DNA of 64,000 nucleotides from contig CM055109.1 in the NCBI GenBank assembly GCA_029204225.1, positions 39,977,791 to 40,041,790 of the forward strand, given 5' to 3'. Positions 59,337 through 64,000 of this stretch are shown here, piece by piece; within the stretch, counting starts at the first letter, position 1; the number at the start of each line of letters is the position of its first letter. Under the pieces are notes generated by a model, which saw only the letters and a program-made list of their open reading frames with translations, did no database searches and was not told the origin of the DNA. The position numbers were made by a program, and so were the translations under genes. Origin of the DNA: Diphasiastrum complanatum (lineage: Eukaryota; Streptophyta; Lycopodiopsida; Lycopodiales; Lycopodiaceae).

Positions 59337-60345
59337 TATGGGATACCTACTTAGAGCCCTGGATGGAGAACACATTGCCTTCGGACAGATTGCTTTTAAG
59401 AAATTTTGTAAATTAGTCAAGTATAAGCAATTCTCCAGGCTAGGTTTGCAGTTTAGTATACTATGCATGCATGCTAGAATCTTGTTTGTGTAGGAGGATA
59501 TCAGAATTGCACTGGTACTACCAAAGTTAGCTCCTTCCATCAAGGGCGACTCTCAGATGAGAATATCAAAGGCGACATCTACTGAGATCACATCCTCATC
59601 CTCAACACAACAGAATGTAAGTCCAGTAAGGATGTCCTCTCCATCATCACAATACAAGCCGCTTTTCAGCAGTGAAAGAATTCAAGATCCAGAGGAAGAG
59701 GTAGAAGAAGACACATAGATTTTTGCTAAGCAAGACCAAATGCAGGATGATATCCAACAAGAGCCAATACATGAAGTCCAAGAGATTCCTAATATCCAAC
59801 AAGAAGATGATGATGACATTGAGCCAGCAGTCCTGGATGAAGAGCTGTATACGAAGACCTTCGGAATGCTCCTAGCAGATACACAAGCATAATCCAGCAT
59901 TTCGTGAATTTGGAAAAGGTTTTGCGGAAGCTGGGGAGTAAACATGACACTAAGCGAGTAGACCTTATCCAGAGGGATGAGGAGCTGCAATCAATTAAGT
60001 CAAAAATGTCCCAAAAGATCAAGGATCTTGAAGAAGCTCAAGCTAAATTGACAAAGAAAGACGCAGTCCTAGAGGAAGCCCAAAACAGGTTCGACACCAC
60101 TCTAGAGACGCTGGAGGCAATGTACAACCAATCTAATCAATTTGAGAATGAGAATTCATTGCTCAAACAACAACTCTAGACCTTGCAAGCATCACTCTAA
60201 GAAGAGCAACATGCACACGTGGCCCTCAAAAGCACTAACAAGGAGCTTCAAGATAAATTGAAGGACGTCGAGGCAAACCAGAAGTAGCTGAAGGACTCTG
60301 TTCTCCAACTGCAAAGTTCGACAAGCGAAAGTCCAAGGACTTTCC
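59337..60345 (+). pseudogene. Extra open-frame remnant with coiled coil
   Basis: Frame pieces from MGYLLRALDGEHIAFGQIAF through a serine-rich and acidic region (SSPSSQYKPLFSSERIQDPE, then EVQEIPNIQQEDDDDIEPAV) to a frameshift near 59,890. There a coiled coil begins (VLRKLGSKHDTKRVDLIQRD, then KDLEEAQAKLTKKDAVLEEA). Stops occur near 59,478, 59,716 and 60,178. It lies between the element C integrase and possible LTR sequence, where some plant gypsy elements carry an additional ORF of unknown function. The membership is inferred. Confidence 0.5.
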
Positions 60346-60399
60346 CATTGGTCTTTGGTGTAACCAAAAATTTTAGGTAGAAGGCATTCTCCACTGGAG

Positions 60400-61020
60400 T
60401 TCTGGACTATAGAAAGGAGGTAAGAAAGTGGTTAGTTCTTGCTGAAATGCCTGAAATTTTATTCTTAGTAGTGAGTATACTACCTTATTCTTTTGCTTGG
60501 CACTCCCCTTGGTGTGACTTTGCTTTGCTGCGGAATGACTACAAGTGGTAATGCTGCAATAGATGATACTTCTGCTACAACTTCGGCAGATGACTTTGTC
60601 TTAGCTTCAGTCTGCACGAATTAATCTTTCTGCACCTACCTAAAAACTACATCTGTCTGAGTGGCCTTCTTTGATGTGGTTGCAGATGGTGCGTCTGTCT
60701 ACATTGCTTGGTCTTCCTGTTGTGACTGGTCCTTCTTTGGAAACCTGGATCTGGCTTGCATTGAATTTCACCTCTTCTAGTTTGTCCTTTAGCTTCTCAT
60801 ATTCTGTCATTTGAGACTATAGATATTGCAATTGGAAGGATTGGATAATTCTTTCTTGGATTCCCTTCCAGGCTACAGGATTGATCTGTATCTCCCATGG
60901 GAAACATAGGCTCTTAGAGTTACCTCAGCACTGATTTGCCAGAGAATGGCTTCTTTAGTCTGCTTCTTGTAGATCTGGTTCCCCTGCTTTAGCATTTTTG
61001 GGCCAAACTAACAACGCACC
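60400..61020 (-). pseudogene. Unidentified minus-strand coding-like remnant
   Basis: The minus-strand translation contains LCFPWEIQINPVAWKGIQER and SQMTEYEKLKDKLEEVKFNA, with several stops. It is coding-like and coiled-coil in part, but no family was recognised. Its orientation is opposite to the neighbouring coiled-coil remnant. Confidence 0.3.
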
Positions 61021-62239
61021 AAAAAGGTGATCTTGCCCTAGCCATTGTTCAGAATAAGTTCAATGTGCAAACTAACTACATTCATGTAAATGAAATATGG
61101 TATAGTGCCTAAATTAATGTAAAGGCCTATTTGCATTTTGTAAATTCATTTTAAGTGAGAACTTGCGATATTTTGTGCGACGTTCTAGCGACACATTAGC
61201 AGATCCCAACCAACATCTTAACGGTTGGTGATCGACACTCAGGTCGGTGTTTGTTCCTATAAGGACGACACTTAGCGCCATTGTACATATGCAGAGATTG
61301 AGTTATCAATAGAGAGAAGAGAGCCAGTTCCTACAGTCTGTGCATTCCTTTCCTCTGTTATCTGTTATAGTTGCATTTCTTATCATTGAGCGAACACACT
61401 CTGAGTTAGTTTGTAACTGATTGTGATAGACATCTGTTGCGGCATTCACTCTTCACTTGTACTGAATTCCAGATTTTCTGAGGGCATGTCTCAAATTATC
61501 ATGCCGCGATGATGGGTGGATCTTGGGAATCCAAATTCATTGCGTAGACAACGTCAAACTTAGATTGCTTCACTTACCTGAGGTCAACAGAGCCTATAGA
61601 ATGCTAGGGAACCAAGTTGGCTCAAGGTGACTCTAGTGACACATGGAGACTTGTGACTAAAATTGAAAAAGTAACTCTAGCATATGCATGGAGAGTTATG
61701 ATTCAAAATATAGTTGATTATTAGTCGACAAATGTTGTATTGAAATGAATAAGTGGGCGATGGTTGCACATGCACTCTATGTTAGCTTGAAGATTGTGGC
61801 TAGATATCCTAGAGGGCATGACACTACTCAAGCCACGGAGTGTTATACATCCTATATGAAGTGAGACTCCAAGGAATGATTGTTGGTGTTCGAGTAGTTC
61901 AAAGTCCTAGCACATGAGGTTGTGTATAAACTTACCTAGATTTGGACAAGCTATTATAAAAAGAAACATTTCTATATTGTAAAATCCAAATCTTATCTCA
62001 TTGCCATGCTTTCTTTTTCATCATGTGTGCCATCTCTGTGAATCAACATGCAAGAATGAGAACACACCATTTTAGGCCTTACATCCATTATTACAAGTCT
62101 CGCTACTTACAAATATAGTGCAATTGTTCAAGCATTTTCATGAATTATCATACTACCTAGACCTACTCTAATTTAGCACCATGGCTATATTTGTCCTAAA
62201 AAATGCATACCATGTGATTTTTTGTTAAGTGTCATGCTC
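61021..62239. other. Possible LTR-like sequence, otherwise no gene
   Basis: 61,150-61,540 has features seen in LTR regions of plant elements (GTACATATGCAGAG, short direct repeats, pyrimidine-rich runs), but no duplicate exists in the window. The rest is unremarkable intergenic DNA. Confidence 0.3.
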
Positions 62240-62525
62240 CAAAAGTCCTTTGACACATTCCAATATCTCGGGCCACCTCTTTAAATAAGAATGATCATCT
62301 CATGTATTGTCTTCAGATGGAAACCTGTTCCACTTAATTACGTATTGTTGTATTCATTTTTCAATTCGTAGCTCTTTATCACAATACCCAACTACTGCCT
62401 CTGGTTCTACTACCAATTTTTCTTCATTTTGGTAGTTCGGCCACTATTTGAACATTCTTGCCAATATTCTTTTTCAGAAAACTAACATGGAATACATTAT
62501 GTATTTTTGTGATGATCAAGTACCT
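62240..62525 (-). pseudogene. Ty3/gypsy integrase tail and chromodomain remnant
   Basis: The minus-strand translation gives NVFHVSFLKKNIGKN, matching the chromovirus integrase C-terminal HPVFHVSQLKK motif. Then come a frameshift and VEPEAVVGYCDKELRIEK, a stop, QQYVIKWNRFPSEDNT and a degraded acidic end. This follows the PE-ILDRR, then VKWKG-P-EE-TWE order of the chromodomain. It belongs to a different insertion from the chromodomain at 3136-3360. Confidence 0.75.
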
Positions 62526-62672
62526 TGGCACAATGTACTAAGAACTAAGCACTTAAACTCTAAAAATACAGAAAATAGTTGGTGTTTTTGAAATAAGCTA
62601 GGCCGGTACCTTTTCTAACAAGGAGTTTCTTTGGCTCAATAGACTCTTTCAATGGTTGCTTTGTAAAAAAAT

Positions 62673-62674
<2 letters not shown>

Positions 62675-62742
<68 letters not shown>
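62675..62742. repeat. (TC)34 microsatellite
   Basis: Perfect TC dinucleotide run. Confidence 0.95.
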
Positions 62743-62745
<3 letters not shown>

Positions 62746-63402
62746 TTCATGAAAGAGAGTACAATTAGGACCTTAAATGAATTCATTCAATCCACAAGAA
62801 TGATTGGTTGCATTACTATCAACAATTCTATTTCCAAATGCAAGCTAAAACTGATCCTATCTTGATATGTAATCAAGAGCAATCTCAAGCAAAGTGTAAA
62901 TGATCAAAGAGCTTCACATGTGTAAACCACACCCACAACCTTGTGTATGGACAAAGACCAGAGAGAAAAGTACTAACACTAATAAAAGCATTGGATCCAC
63001 CAAAATGCATGCAAAGAGAGAGATACATAAGCTTGATGCAAAATCCTCAAGATCTCTTCAAATTGTTCTTATAAAATGACCTCCAATTGGAGTATATACA
63101 AAAAAAGCTTGGCTTGGACTAACTTGATCTATTTCACATGTGTGGGATAGTACATTCCCTTGTCCTTTGGCTCCTCATAAAGTCTCATACAAATATATGG
63201 CCATCCAATCAAATTGCATCTCTTGAAAAAAGCTAGAATCTAGGAAATTTGCTTCTAGCTTGAAAATCTTGATTATTTGTCTTAATGGCTCTTGGGATTA
63301 TCTACAAGCTACCCTATGCCTATGCTTCACACATGAGAGCAGGCTCCATACATGTCAAATGACATTATGTATATGAATTTGGCCTTAATCAAACTTTATT
63401 TT

Positions 63403-63403
<1 letters not shown>
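62743..63403. other. No gene recognised
   Basis: AT-rich intergenic DNA between two microsatellites. Confidence 0.5.

Positions 63404-63487
<84 letters not shown>
63404..63487. repeat. (CA)42 microsatellite
   Basis: Perfect CA dinucleotide run of about 84 bp. Confidence 0.95.
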
Positions 63488-63488
<1 letters not shown>

Positions 63489-64000
63489 CCTTTCCTTACC
63501 CTATGAGTAATTGCCTTCATAAATTCTCATCAATATTCTTGTTTTACTGACTAGTTTATGCATGCCTATAAATTCAGTCCAAGGAACACATTGTCAATCC
63601 ACAGGATTAACAACTTGTGTAATGAATTTATGATCCTAAATGAGTCACCACAAGCATATCTCTAAAGATCTCATGCAATTAGTAAACAAAACATTTTTAA
63701 CTGAAAATCATGTAACCCAATTAATTCTAAGAGAGAATATTTCTCAAAGAGTACTATTTTGTAACCAAAACCCCAATCAAAAATTATTTCAAAAGAATAT
63801 ATTGTTAAAGGGAATCTCATTCCTTGCATCAACTCACGGATCCTAGTTCTTACTAAGATCGAGTTGAACATGATCGTCAAGGAATATAACCCAAGCTTCA
63901 ACAAAACATTCCTCATAATACGACTAGTAGTGATGATACTAATCAATCAGATTCCCGATCGATAACTTTTGTACTACAAAAAAGTTTTAACATCTTCTAA
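63488..64000. other. No gene recognised
   Basis: AT-rich sequence to the end of the window. No domain or repeat was recognised. Confidence 0.5.

Noticed and set aside
63404-63487. CRISPR-like array
   Set aside because: The regular spacing is only a CA dinucleotide run. No repeat-spacer structure occurs anywhere in the window.

Overview
The window is nuclear DNA of a flowering or other seed plant. Reasons: spliced beta-expansin genes with GT-AG introns, a spliced PDF1A-type peptide deformylase, Ty1/copia and Ty3/gypsy retrotransposons primed by initiator tRNA-Met, hAT and Helitron-like relics, and many long GA/CT and CA microsatellites. Gene density is very low and most mobile-element coding sequence is broken by stops and frameshifts, as in a large plant genome with old repeats. 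I cannot name the species.

Layout. 1-7.6 kb is nested repeats: a copia LTR fragment, a decayed hAT transposase readable in one frame, a chromodomain remnant, a copia integrase joined directly to a gypsy reverse-transcriptase/RNase H tail, and a 703-bp MITE with an 8-bp target duplication. 8.05-9.4 kb holds the last three exons of a PDF1A-type peptide deformylase; its first exon is not visible in this window. 9.9-15.4 kb carries two copies of a tRNA-derived SINE and short copia and gypsy remnants. 15.8-30.1 kb is the main host locus: two complete five-exon beta-expansin genes in convergent, inverted orientation (16,805-18,360 plus; 27,636-29,223 minus). They share promoters and introns and are separated by about 9 kb of repeat-rich DNA that includes a 258-bp perfect (GA)n tract. 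The second gene is also flanked by a roughly 730-bp direct repeat.

32.2-35.1 kb holds a gypsy pol remnant split by a solo LTR and a Helitron-type helicase remnant. 35.4-37.6 kb is a coiled-coil gene fragment with intact splice sites but two nonsense codons. 37.9-40.5 kb is the 5' half of a copia element (minus strand) of the same family as the LTR at position 1. 40.7-45.6 kb has a tandem repeat, two unidentified coding-like remnants and an AT-rich foldback element built around repeated TTGTCGACAA palindromes. 45.8-51.8 kb is a structurally complete copia element with 248-bp LTRs, inactivated by one frameshift and four in-frame stops. 51.8-64 kb is a mosaic of gypsy fragments (gag; pol on minus; integrase on plus; a chromodomain tail on minus) and microsatellites.

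The only genes that look functional are the two beta-expansins (secreted wall-loosening proteins) and possibly the peptide deformylase, if its 5' exon lies upstream. I found no tRNA or rRNA gene, no CRISPR array and no convincing new biological system. The most unusual structures are the inverted/direct duplication history of the expansin locus, the copia-gypsy chimera, the foldback element and the copia element with non-TG/CA LTR ends.
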